This document shows, one piece after another, positions 22,107 to 32,209 of a stretch of 32,991 nt of DNA. The notes beneath the pieces were generated by a model that saw nothing but the letters and a program-made list of their open reading frames with translations, made no database searches and was not told where the DNA came from. Each line of letters starts with the position of its first letter. Within the stretch, counting starts at the first letter, position 1. The DNA comes from Sphaeroforma sirkka (taxonomy: Eukaryota; Opisthokonta; Ichthyosporea; Ichthyophonida). The stretch is from assembly GCA_001586965.3 (NCBI GenBank), contig LUCW03002418.1:1-32991 (forward strand), read 5' to 3'. Made by a program: the position numbers and the translations under genes.

Positions 22107-22440
22107 AATTCATATGGTCAGTATGAGAAACTTTCTGCAGAACACTTTAACACTTCGATGCTATTGTGTTTCGACTTCTCTGCAACTAAATTTCACGCTG
22201 ATCATATGGTGCATTTCCGCATAGGTTGTGGCTCACATAGGAACGTAGCTATTTTTGGAATGTTGCGGATTCACTCTCGGAAGCAGGTTGAGAAACTTGA
22301 TCCGCTCTCAAGAGTCGGTCAAGTAATCAATTAACTCTCGGGAGTAATTTAAGCAACTTAATTGGCTCTCGGGAGTGAGCTAGCTATGATGACTTCTATA
22401 AATCAGAGGATTTTACTGTAAAATCTGATCTGAGACCTGT
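22107..22440 (-). repeat. Long repeat IR-2, inverted relative to IR-1
   Basis: The reverse complement matches IR-1 over about 330 bases, including ATAGAAGTCATCATAGCTAG followed by CTCACTCCCGAGAGCC and the end GTTTCTCATACTGACCATAT. Three to four ~30-bp subunits with CTCCCGAGAG, CTCTTGAGAG or CTTCCGAGAG cores lie at 22270-22380. Identity to IR-1 is perhaps 75% by eye. Homology stops sharply near 22100 and 20450, as expected for a family end. Confidence 0.65.
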
Positions 22441-22559
22441 AGTCTCTCGATACCCATTATCACATCAATAGCTATCACCGACACATATATCGTATCCATT
22501 GCCAAATCGAATTCTTCATCACATCTAAACCAGTGACGCACAAATGTATGAACATATAA

Positions 22560-24310
22560 AAGGTATGTCATAAGCTTAGATTATCTTGATGATGTAGAGC
22601 ATCTTGCAGTATATCAAAGCTATCCGGAACGACAGCGAGCGATATTGCATGGGCTGCAACGACAGCCCAAGACATATAAATCTAGTGCTAGAGGGCAGCG
22701 ACTGCTAGTAGCATCACCAAAGTCGGCGAGCCCAAAGGTACAAGAAAGAATAACTTTTGGACGAGTCCGATATGTTTCAACCGCTGTCATACAACCCAAT
22801 CTCGATGATCCACGTATAGGCTTATTAAATTCCATGAAGCATAAATATAAGCATCAAGGGATAAAAATGGAACATACAACATTAGTTTTGCAAATCAGTT
22901 GGGCGATGACAACGTATTATCACATAATTAGGGATGTATTGACAATGTTAGTGGTTAACACAGATGAGTAAGGCATTGATAATGTTAGTGTACTTTCACA
23001 TGTAGATCAGGATGTAGTTGCCACACTTCAAATGAGTAATCTTAAAGCAGCAATAGCGATACAAACAGGTATCAGAAACACGATCATCACACAGCAAAAA
23101 AATGAACATATGCCACGCGCGTCGACTCAGTCTGGTAGTGGAAACTCGAATTATAGCAACCAACAATTGCTACAAACAAACATAAGCAACGCGACTACTA
23201 GCAACGTACACCCGAGCACGAGTACAGGTAACACATCGACCAACAGCAACATTAGGGACCACACGAACATGAGGAACACACAACAATTAGATCAGGGAGA
23301 CAAGAAGTTAAAATCAGGGAGACAAGAAGTTAAAATCAGGGAGACAAGAAGTTAAAATCAGGGAGACAAGACCATCCCCAAAAACTAGAAAAAAGGTATT
23401 GAGTGCTGTGGAACTAGACAATATCATCAAACTCTAAAACACTATGGGGAGATCGTGCTAGTTCAAACGTGCTACACTTTAAAGGATGCCCTTTCTGCCT
23501 TTTGTGTTATAATGGGACGAGCACTGGATTCGATTCCCACTCGTGCAATATTTTCGGCAAGTTACCACCATTCATTCTGCCATCGATCTGGAGATACGGC
23601 GGGTAGCGAAAGCAAGGGTACTGCTATTTCTGCTTTCCTAGCGCAATAAATATATGCGTACATGAATACCGTTTAGCATTTGGGAATTTACTTTAGTATT
23701 TAGATTCAGAACTGACCACGACTCGTAGTCAACGGAGACGTTTTGTTCTTATATTGGCGCTATCGACACTACTGTATCAAGAGAGGAACGTGCTATGAGG
23801 GAAGCATCTAAATACATAGATAGGGATGTGCTTATTTCTTTGTATGTGATGAGGGTGAGCCGTTAAATCTGAGCATGAACGAAGATGATGTTTAGAGCTC
23901 GATAGGGGACGGAAATACTGCATGTAGGGAAACAGCAGAGCAGGCATGGAATAACTCGTATATAGGAATAGCTAAACCAGATCCCCTTGTTCGAGCTATC
24001 TACGTGCAGGTGAAGTTCAACCAAAAAATCAACAGTATTGCGTTCAAAAAGAAGGTATATACAGACGACGTGTACGTTCTCTCCTCGGATGAGATATTTG
24101 ACGTCACTACATTGGAGAAGAAACTCGTGTAGCTCGCAAGGTCGCTATAAATGAAAGAAGCGAGACACCCAGGGAGGTAGAGGTACTAATGTCACAAAAA
24201 AGTAGGTGATAGTTAAGAATTCACTATTCAGGTGTACATGACATACATTCAAGGAGTATGTATGATCTCAATCAAGGAAATTACGGAGCAAACAGCCGGT
24301 GATCGGCGAG
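22560..24310 (+). pseudogene. Decayed coding cluster of unknown family
   Basis: Plus-strand segments at 22585-22970 (GLQRQPKTYKSSARGQRLL), 23032-23355 (Ser/Thr/Asn-rich, ending in a small GGGAGACAAGAAGTTAAAAT tandem repeat at 23295-23366) and 23930-24130 (YIGIAKPDPLVRAIYVQVKF, YVLSSDEIFD) look like remains of one coding unit interrupted by stops. No domain was recognised. Because repeats of the IR family flank it in the same orientation (22.1-22.44 and 24.7 kb), it may be the body of a mobile element, or a dead host gene. Confidence 0.35.
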
Positions 24311-24394
24311 CTATCAGCTTAGAGGACTAGGCGCAAAAAAAGGTATGAATACTATCCATTATACTGTAATAATCGTGTACAGTCTATATTACTT

Positions 24395-24610
24395 TCCGTT
24401 TCCACTTAATTTCGCCAGTATTCAGAGCCGCTCGAATGTTCGAGGTGGTAGTTTTGTCCTAGTTTGGACAGCTGTCAAATGTTCAGTTTTGACAGGCGTT
24501 CTGCACTCTGGTCTGGTGAATGAGGGTTTTTTTTATCCCTGGCGAGATTCGAACTTTAGGGCTGGCAATGTCGACACCTATAGGTGTTAGCGCACGGTGT
24601 ACGGACTAAT
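24395..24610 (-). mobile_element. tRNA-derived SINE-like repeat, copy 2
   Basis: Read on minus, CACCGTGCGCTAACACC and GTTCGAATCTCGCC (B box at 24545-24555) resemble the 3' part of a tRNA, followed by GGGATAAAAAAAACCC and a tail (CCAGAGTGCAGAACGCC, TTCGAGCGGCTCTGAATACTG) matching copy 1 at 21.24-21.32 kb. Orientation is opposite to copy 1. Confidence 0.55.
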
Positions 24611-24696
24611 AGTAAAGTGCTAGTGTATCTAAAGTATGGTGCATTCGAATGAATTTATTTTTGTACTAGTGTTCAACCACTTGGGTTGGCCAGGGG

Positions 24697-24750
24697 GTAA
24701 AACTCATATGATCAGTATGAGAAACCTTATGCAGAACACTTTAGCACTCG
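24697..24750 (-). repeat. Partial copy of the IR-1/IR-2 repeat end
   Basis: About 55 bases (ATATGATCAGTATGAGAAAC, then GCAGAACACTTTAGCACT) match the inner end of IR-2 in the same orientation and stop at the same boundary. A second weak match, ACTGTAGTCTCTCAATAGGA near 24992, mirrors CCTGTAGTCTCTCGATACCC near 22437. Confidence 0.55.
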
Positions 24751-24821
24751 GATATATTTTCTAAAAATAAATATATCATATTCTCTGTTACCACACTCAG
24801 TCTCGGACCTCGGCTCTCGGC

Positions 24822-25650
24822 TAGCCGGTGGCCCGTATTCTATAAATAGAATAATCTGAGAAGAAGTCTCAAATTACTCCTACGTTCTCTTAGGCTGACA
24901 CCTATACTTATATTAATTTGAGAACAAGTCCCAGATTACTTTCGGGCTGACGACGTAAAACGTTATTAACGTATATAGAAATACGCCTACTACTGTAGTC
25001 TCTCAATAGGATCTATAGTAGCTATGGTAGTTGAAAATTATAGTAGCTATGGTAGTTGAAAATTATAGTAGCTAAAATAACTATATTAGTGAAAAAAACT
25101 AAATGACTGTAGCAATTGAAAACTATCTCCGTACTCTACAAGTGTACTATTGTATTTTCACATGTCCAAAAAAAGAATTGATTTGCATACTGCAAATAGC
25201 ATCTACACTTTCGTTTCACGTCTTCCAGAACTTCGGATTTACACGTCAGCATCTGTTTATACTATTAAGGACCCGCTATTTCTACACACTCTCCAAGCAG
25301 TAGGTTCAGTAGCCGGTCGCAAGTTTAGTAACTTAGAACTGTGAAACACCTAATATAATATATGCAGTAGTTCTGTCACTTAAAACCGACTAAAGCTTAG
25401 TAGTATGTGAACTCACTCAGATGTGCCGTTATGATCGGGCGCGACTGCTATTAATCACGTTCTGATGTGGGACGAGATTTCCTCTAGCAGCAGGTTTCAG
25501 TATGGTTTTGGCTCCTAGTTACTAAAGGAGAAAGTAGTTAATTTATGTCTATATACATTGATATCGTTTTACGCCACCAGTCAGAGAGTATTTTGAGACT
25601 TGTTCTCAAACTATTCTATTTATCGATGGGCCAGCCGAGAGACCACATGA
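24822..25650. repeat. Inverted-repeat unit with 25-bp tandem repeats inside
   Basis: The segment 24880-24985, read on minus (TCTATATACGTTAATAACG, GGGACTTGTTCTCAAATTA), matches 25545-25645 on plus (TCTATATACATTGATATCG, GAGACTTGTTCTCAAACTA). The outer part also contains a second diverged unit ending GGGCCACCGGCTAGCCGAGA. Just inside the left arm are two exact 25-bp units (25014-25038, 25039-25063) plus a partial one, starting TATAGTAGCTATGGTAGTTG. The rest of 25080-25540 shows nothing recognised. This looks like a small non-autonomous element or a fold-back. Confidence 0.55.
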
Positions 25651-25664
25651 GAATAACTTCAGAT

Positions 25665-26069
25665 ATTTCTCCGAAAGTCTCCACCCGGATTATTCCTATT
25701 TGCCCAATACATATGGGCCAAATGTCTTGAAAAGACAACGAAACACTACGATTTTTCTTTTTTTGCTTTGACAATATTTATTAGATACGTTCGGACCTAA
25801 ATGTATAGTGCAAATATTACTTCTTGTGTGCCCAGTTATTATTGGGCTCTAAACTGCTTGTTTACACCTCTTTTCGCTCCTCAGTCTATACTGTTCCTCA
25901 GCCTGATCAAATCTTTAAGGTCTGTACTGGGTACGAATCGGTTGTGATGTTTTCCACGCATGAAATGAGATTTTGTTTTCTCTAAGGTACACTGTCGGAC
26001 GAAACCAGCTAATGTTCCTGACCTATTTATCGTATTACGAGCTAGCACCACCTCGTTCTTGAAGGGCAT
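25665..26069 (-). pseudogene. Decayed tandem duplicate of the TRAPPC12 terminal exon and 3' flank
   Basis: This segment repeats 26093-26490 with an offset of 424 bases. GTGCAAATATTACTTCTTGT, TTATTATTGGGCTCTAAAC and CTGATCAAATCTTTAAGG occur in both. The flank part is about 90% alike by eye. Upstream, the exon part has drifted, and the terminal reading frame ending ALKI is no longer maintained: its stop region survives as TCAAATCTTTAAGG at 25907 but the frame through it differs. It is a dead second copy of the last exon. Confidence 0.8.
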
Positions 26070-26330
26070 CCTTGATCCTCTCTGGTTTCCGTTCTGACCA
26101 AAGTCACACCCGGAATATTCGTATTCGCCTCATACACATGGGCCAAATGTTTAGGTAGGAAAACGAAATACTACGACTTTTTTCTTTATGGTACGGCAAT
26201 ATTTATTAGATACATTCGGGCCTAAATATATAGTGCAAATATTACTTCTTGTGTGCCCAGTTATTATTGGGCTCTAAACAGCTTGTTAACACCACTTTCG
26301 CTCCTCAGTCTATACTGTTCCTCAGCCTGA

Positions 26331-29300
26331 TCAAATCTTTAAGGCCTGTACTGGGTACGAATCGGTTGTGATGTTTTCAACGCATGGGATGAGATCCTGC
26401 TTCCTCTCAGCACTGCGGGAGGACTCTAACTCGTGCATAGTCGAAAGATTAAGAACTAATTGCGATGGAGGCACCTCATTTCTGGCTGTTTTCTCATTGA
26501 GCAAGGCTTTGGAGGTGGCGATGGACTCTGGAACGGCGCGTATACGATGATATAGATGAGCACACGAACATGCAATTCGCGAATGGAAGTAAAAGATGGG
26601 TACTGCGTTTATTCATGGTTTAGTAGCGAGCAGTATGATTATGAAAAGAGTTTAAAGAAGAGAAAAAAACAGAAGAACGAATGCGAGTTCGACAACGAAA
26701 CAGGAACCCTGATAGTAGGATACCAGAGGAATGAAATGAAGAGAGAGGCAAGCCACTAGGGCCACGCACTTGCAGATAGGGGAGTTGTAGCTCACACGAA
26801 CACGCATCCAAGGTAAAACCCTACGTTCACGTCCGTGTATAATTTTTGAGGTACACCACTAACCTGAAAGCCGACCGAGATACACATAAGCCACTCCGAG
26901 ATTGTTGACAACAGTTGTATCGTTTGGCTCTAGCTCTTGAGCGGATAAGAATACTTCCAGCGCGTCGTTGAAAGACCCTGATAAAAACATACGATGGCAA
27001 GAGTATCAGTGGGCGCACAGAAGAGGACACATTGATTCCGGACGCTGCAACACGAGCACATCATATCTCCAAGGAAAGAACAATACTCAGAGATGCAGCA
27101 TACGGTTAGTGTGACATGAGCGCATACCAATATGTATCTTGCAACATGCACTTCTCACATATGCTTACCCTTTGATAGTAATAGATTGCCCTTGTTGATG
27201 AGTAGGTCGACTCTAAGAGTTCTGATAGAAGCCTCCTGTGTATCCTCTGCAGACGCCTTTTCTAACAACGGCTGGAATTGAAAAACATTGCACACAATTC
27301 AGGTACAAAGTATGGATCGAAGCTGCAGTTCGAGAGCGTAGCACATTTGAGATAAGTGTAGCTCCCAAGTGAAGTTGGCAACTTGAGTCGAATCGACAAG
27401 TCAGAAAACAGTATTTCTCTCTCGAATAGCACGTTCTTATGCTGAATACACCGAAGGAGTGATCAAATGAAAACTGAAAAAAAGTCTTGTTCAAAACAAA
27501 GGTCTTCTACCGTTGGCAGACTTGTGCATGCAGAATGCAAAGAAGCATATTGTGCATGCGATATTTGCGTAGTAAAAAAAAACTTGCCCATTCTGACACG
27601 CGCGTGTGGACAAGTAAATATATACAAGAAGGTATATAAGCACTTAATTAAGAAACGAAAACGATACACTGTAATCTGTCAGATTGTATACACAATATAT
27701 TGTGAGTACCTATGCAAATCGCAAACTGAACACATGCGATGTACACCAATTCATTTGAGGACAATCGCGTAAATAAGGCTCGTGCTGGCATGCATGCGCC
27801 ATCTCTGGCATGCATGTATGTAAAACACTGCGTCCCCACAGAGCAGCGTACAGCACTGTCCTACAGCCGCCTTCTGTACAGCATACCTGTGACAGCGTCT
27901 CTGCCTCGTTAGTGCAATCTGTGGCTGCCGTAATGTCACCTACTGCGATATGTACACGCGCGCGATACATCAGCCGATACGCCCCCACTCTGCAGCGGTA
28001 CTCACTATCACGTGCTTGTGAGGGCTCCGGGAGGCCGACAAAATGTCCAGGGCTAACTGGAACTCGTTCAGCTGCACCATAATCCACACTAACACGCCAG
28101 CAACCTTCTCTTCCTCTCTTCCCATACTAAAATCTCGTCGGATTCCTGAGATGGGATCAGCAAGGTACATCCTGTTGAGTTACATACCATGTCGTGTTAT
28201 AGACTACAAATATCTGATATACATTGTGGAATACATGTACAGTATTCCATATACACGCATGCATGCACTATAGACCAATATCGGTCTCACTAATGTGCCT
28301 TTCATGACCTACAGCGATATGCTTGTCATTTATGATACTTCTGCATGCTCCATATCAGCACTCATATACAGCTATCATCTCAATCGGCTACAAAGTGCAC
28401 TTCAGTCGCGTGCGATACGATACGCACACTAACCATGGCCACAACATTGGACATACAGCTGGACCAGACAAGACCCTCGTTTGACATAATCATGAACAAC
28501 GAAAAAACCTAGCACGACAACCGATGGAGTAATTCCAAACATCAATCACACAAGCTTGAGGACAAGTCAGTCTCCCGGGTGCTACGAGGTACGACACAAA
28601 GTACACCGCGAACTCGCGCGCACGACAAACGGGCAGATACCACGCACCAATCTACACGGACTAATTATCTTTACAGAATATCCCAATACAAGACAGTACG
28701 AGATGCAGACGACCATTTTTTTTTCGAATCATTCACGACACGGCAGGGTATCGTTTCGAAATACGCGTCCGAAATGAAAAAAAAGGGCGAGAGAAATTGG
28801 TTCACAAATTAAACTTTGACCCAAAATTGTACCCCTCTGATTCATTCTGCGTACCTGCTTGCCGTCCCATCTCGCCTTCTGCTCTCGCACGCGATGCCAC
28901 AGACCGTAGATGTGATCTAGCGCGTCATGCTCATGTCCCGCCTTGAACTAGAATGCGAAGGAGAATATAAAGGGAATGCAAGTAAGGATAGGATCATGTG
29001 GGATACAAGCCACGGGTTTATGATTGGGTTTCGTCGGTGGCGTATTAGGACGGTGGCATGGCTCGATTGAGATTCAACACTTCTCTAGCTTACGTCGAAA
29101 TCACTCCAATGGGAAGAAGCCCGATAGATCGTAAGAATAATGTGCACATGAAGATTTAGCATACAATTAAATGTACGACAGAGAGAACAGACAAACAGAC
29201 ACACATCATTACACTGCAGACAAACAGACAAATAGATAAACAGACAAATAGACATACCGCATTTCGTCAAACCGACAAACAGACAAATAGACATGCAGCA

Positions 29301-31061
29301 TTTCGTCAAACCGACAAATAGATGTGCAGCATTTAGTCAAACCGACAAACCGACATACATCATGTCAAACAGAGAGACAGACATGAATCATAACCTGCAG
29401 ACAAAAAAGCATATAGCATAACAAACAGACAAACAGACATACATCATGTCAAACAGAGAGACAGACATAAATCTTAACCTGCAGACAAATAGGCATTCAG
29501 CATAATAAACAGACAAGCAGACAACTAGAAATAAATCATGTCAAACAGAGAGACAGACATACACCATAACACTGCAGACAAATAGGCATACAGCATAACA
29601 AACAGACAAACAGACAATCAGACATACATCATGTCAAACAGAGAGACAGACATAATTCATAACCTGCAGACAAAAAAGCATACAGCATAACAAACAGACA
29701 AACAGACAACCAGACATACACCATGTCAAACAGAGAGATAGACATAAATCATAATATTGCAGAGAGTTGCGAAACTAAAATCATACGCGAGATTGCAAAC
29801 CACCACCCCAAAAAAAGGATCAAACCGATTTCACCAAACTCAACAACGCGCGCAGGGCTACTTACCGGTACAACTCCCGCTAAGAGGTGCAGAGCGAAAG
29901 GCAATGTGTCTACTGAGCCACTGCTCCCAGACGCTCTGTCGGATCGGTCACAGGACTCGCGGTCAATGCCGTATCTGCCGAGGTCTCCCAGGACATCCAG
30001 CGTGTGCAGTGCTTTCTCCCACAGGCCCAGTACCGATAGAGACGCCAATCGCACCAGCTACAGAGAAGCCGAGTGTCGAGAGGGACAGGTTTAGAAGCCT
30101 CTCGATGATTTTAGGTGCAAATGCTACGCGCATCCTGGCAGTGGCACCCGTAGCCAATCGCACATCCACACTCACACACGCAATCTAGCGCAGGGAGTTT
30201 TAAAACCTAAACCATATCCCAAAAACTGCGGTGGAGAGTGATCGTAGTAGAGTGCGCTGTGTTCGTACCACGACGACAGCGAGCGACCACATACAATAGC
30301 ACTGCACACCACCCACTGACCTGACACCATAGATGACAAATTTATTCATATAAACACTCTGCATACGAACATCCAACCCTTCTCGCGGTCGCAAACTTGC
30401 ACACCTACCATCATCTGCAGCGTTTCAGGCGTATCTGGCTTCGCGTCCTCCCCGCCGAGAGGCTCTTGAGGTAAATGCCCGTGAAGTCGACTGCAGCCCG
30501 AAAGCACTTGTTCTGAAGCAGCTTCATCACGCCTTGCACATTCTCAGGCACATCTAGGGCTGTGATGGTCCATCTCTCGCTGGCTCTCTCTTCACCGTAG
30601 AACTTGAGTAGCAGATCCGTTACTAGATCTACGACAGAAGACGAGCAATGGAAACTATGAGTCTAGCAGTGCCAAGTACACTTACAGGTTAAGAGAGTGC
30701 CATCTTACAGATAATCACACGTGTGTGGATTTGATACATGTTTATCGTTGATGCTATGCTGGAAGCACAGAAACATGCCAAAAGGTTACAAGCTACACAT
30801 GCTGCACACCCAAGGGATTGAAAACCATACGCCACGAAATAGTCATACAAGAGATGAGGTGTATCTCAATTTATGTATATGTGTAGTCACACCGATTTAT
30901 GGAACACTGTATACATATATTTAGGTATACTATTTACATGTAAAAATATTCACGTGTGTAAGAGTATATGTAAATATTTCCATATGCATCCCCGCACATA
31001 TACACTAGAGCATATAAACAAACACACAAACAGACACAGAAGACACACATAATATATATAT

Positions 31062-31114
<53 letters not shown>

Positions 31115-31457
31115 TATACATATATACATATATATACATACACACACACACATACACACACACATACATACATACATACATACATACATAACATATATAT
31201 ATATATATAAATCTGGAAATGAAATACAACATCATACATACATACAAAACACACATACATACATTCGTTCATACATACATATATATAAATAAAACATGTC
31301 AATTATAAATAAATAAAAAACAATGTCAATACACACAGGACACAGGGACACACGTTATATATATACATATAGACATACTATGTTGTTACATACACTATGA
31401 CACATATTATTTTTTCCTTCACACAATATCATCACGCACGTATATATATTATGTATA

Positions 31458-31527
<70 letters not shown>

Positions 31528-31828
31528 GACATAAACATACGTATAAGCACAAACACAAACACGCACTCACGTTTACACACAAACACGTGTGCATGCACAA
31601 TATATGAACGAATGTATGTATGTGTGAATGTATGTATGTATGCTGTATGTATATATATCAATTTACACAGACACAGACACAGACACAGACACACACATAT
31701 ACATATATATATATATATACATAATATTAATCTATATATATATATGCACATAAACAAAACATATAGTAATACAAACACAAACACAAACACACAAACACAC
31801 ATTCATAGACACACAGACACAGACACAG

Positions 31829-31877
<49 letters not shown>

Positions 31878-32206
31878 CACAAACATATGCACAGAAACAT
31901 ATATTTACATAGACACAGAAATAGCACACCGCACACGCACACCGCTTTGCGCTTATCTCTTCCAGCGTTCCGATCGATGCAACAAAATGGTTTTGGTGGG
32001 ATGCGCGAGCGCACAAGTTGCGCAGGCAATAAGTTCTCTCCTCGCAAATGCAAACAGACAAACACCAAACAACAGTTCAAATCAATACTAAGACGCCGTT
32101 GTACATACCAGAAGGAACCGATTCGGATGCCAGCTGGCTCAACGCCATACGATCCCAGAAACGGCGCGCCCTGCACATCGGATTCAGCGTCCACTTCCAG
32201 CAACCG
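26331..32206 (-). CDS. TRAPPC12: TRAPPC12 (TTC15)-like TRAPP complex subunit, N-terminus unresolved
   Basis: TRAPPC12 is a TPR subunit of the metazoan-type TRAPPIII tethering complex, acting in ER-Golgi traffic and autophagy. Exons 5' to 3': ~32206 or 32170 to 32109, 30628-30409, 30057-29866, 28947-28855, about 28113-27887, 27271-27169, 26977-26864, 26527-26331. Most junctions agree in phase. Matches to human: LQNKCFRAAVDFTG, LQMM|LVRLASLSVLGLWEKAL (human [20 protein letters not shown]), VVNNLGVAYVYLGRLS (human ANNNAAVCLLYLGKLK), and the C-terminus LNLSTMHELESSRSAERKQ (human FNLTTMYELESSRSMQKKQ), ending ALKI. Two exons show apparent frame discontinuities (see findings). The first coding exon is not settled; the 32.1-kb exon is joined because its phase-1 donor yields SVPSD|LVTDLLLKFYGEE. 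Confidence 0.85.
28960..29865 (-). other. TRAPPC12 intron with 92-bp-period minisatellite
   Basis: Between exons 30057-29866 and 28947-28855 lies an intron rich in ACAGACAAACAGACA motifs. CATGTCAAACAGAGAGA starts near 29361, 29445, 29537, 29630 and 29722, giving spacings of 84, 92, 93 and 92 bases. The part at 29170-29350 has shorter ACAAATAGACA units. No coding signal was seen. Confidence 0.8.
30629..32108 (-). other. TRAPPC12 5' intron with TA/CA microsatellite block
   Basis: The presumed intron contains (TA)n at 31048-31110, CACA/CATA repeats at 31136-31190, (TA)n of about 33 units at 31457-31524, ACAGAC repeats at 31670-31695 and 31806-31832, and (TA)n at 31833-31872. It reads only as Tyr/Ile/Cys low-complexity frames. 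The acceptor is TCTGTCGTAG before 30628. Confidence 0.75.
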
Positions 32207-32209
32207 CTA

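Noticed and set aside
23515-23555. A tRNA T-arm-like stretch, GGATTCGATTCCCACTCGTG
   Set aside because: No convincing A box, anticodon arm or acceptor pairing was found upstream.
27990-28005. A 16-nt GTGAGT...CTGCAG candidate micro-intron in TRAPPC12
   Set aside because: Removing it does not bring the two conserved frames together.
30200-30394. A minus-strand open frame between TRAPPC12 exons
   Set aside because: It lies inside a phase-0 intron with good GTAGGT and CTGTAG ends; its neighbours join directly to match the family.
30934-32091. Low-complexity frames in the second microsatellite, including a plus-strand one ending VLVGCASAQVAQ
   Set aside because: Most of the length is TA/CA repeat; the short non-repeat end has no recognised domain and overlaps the TRAPPC12 donor side.
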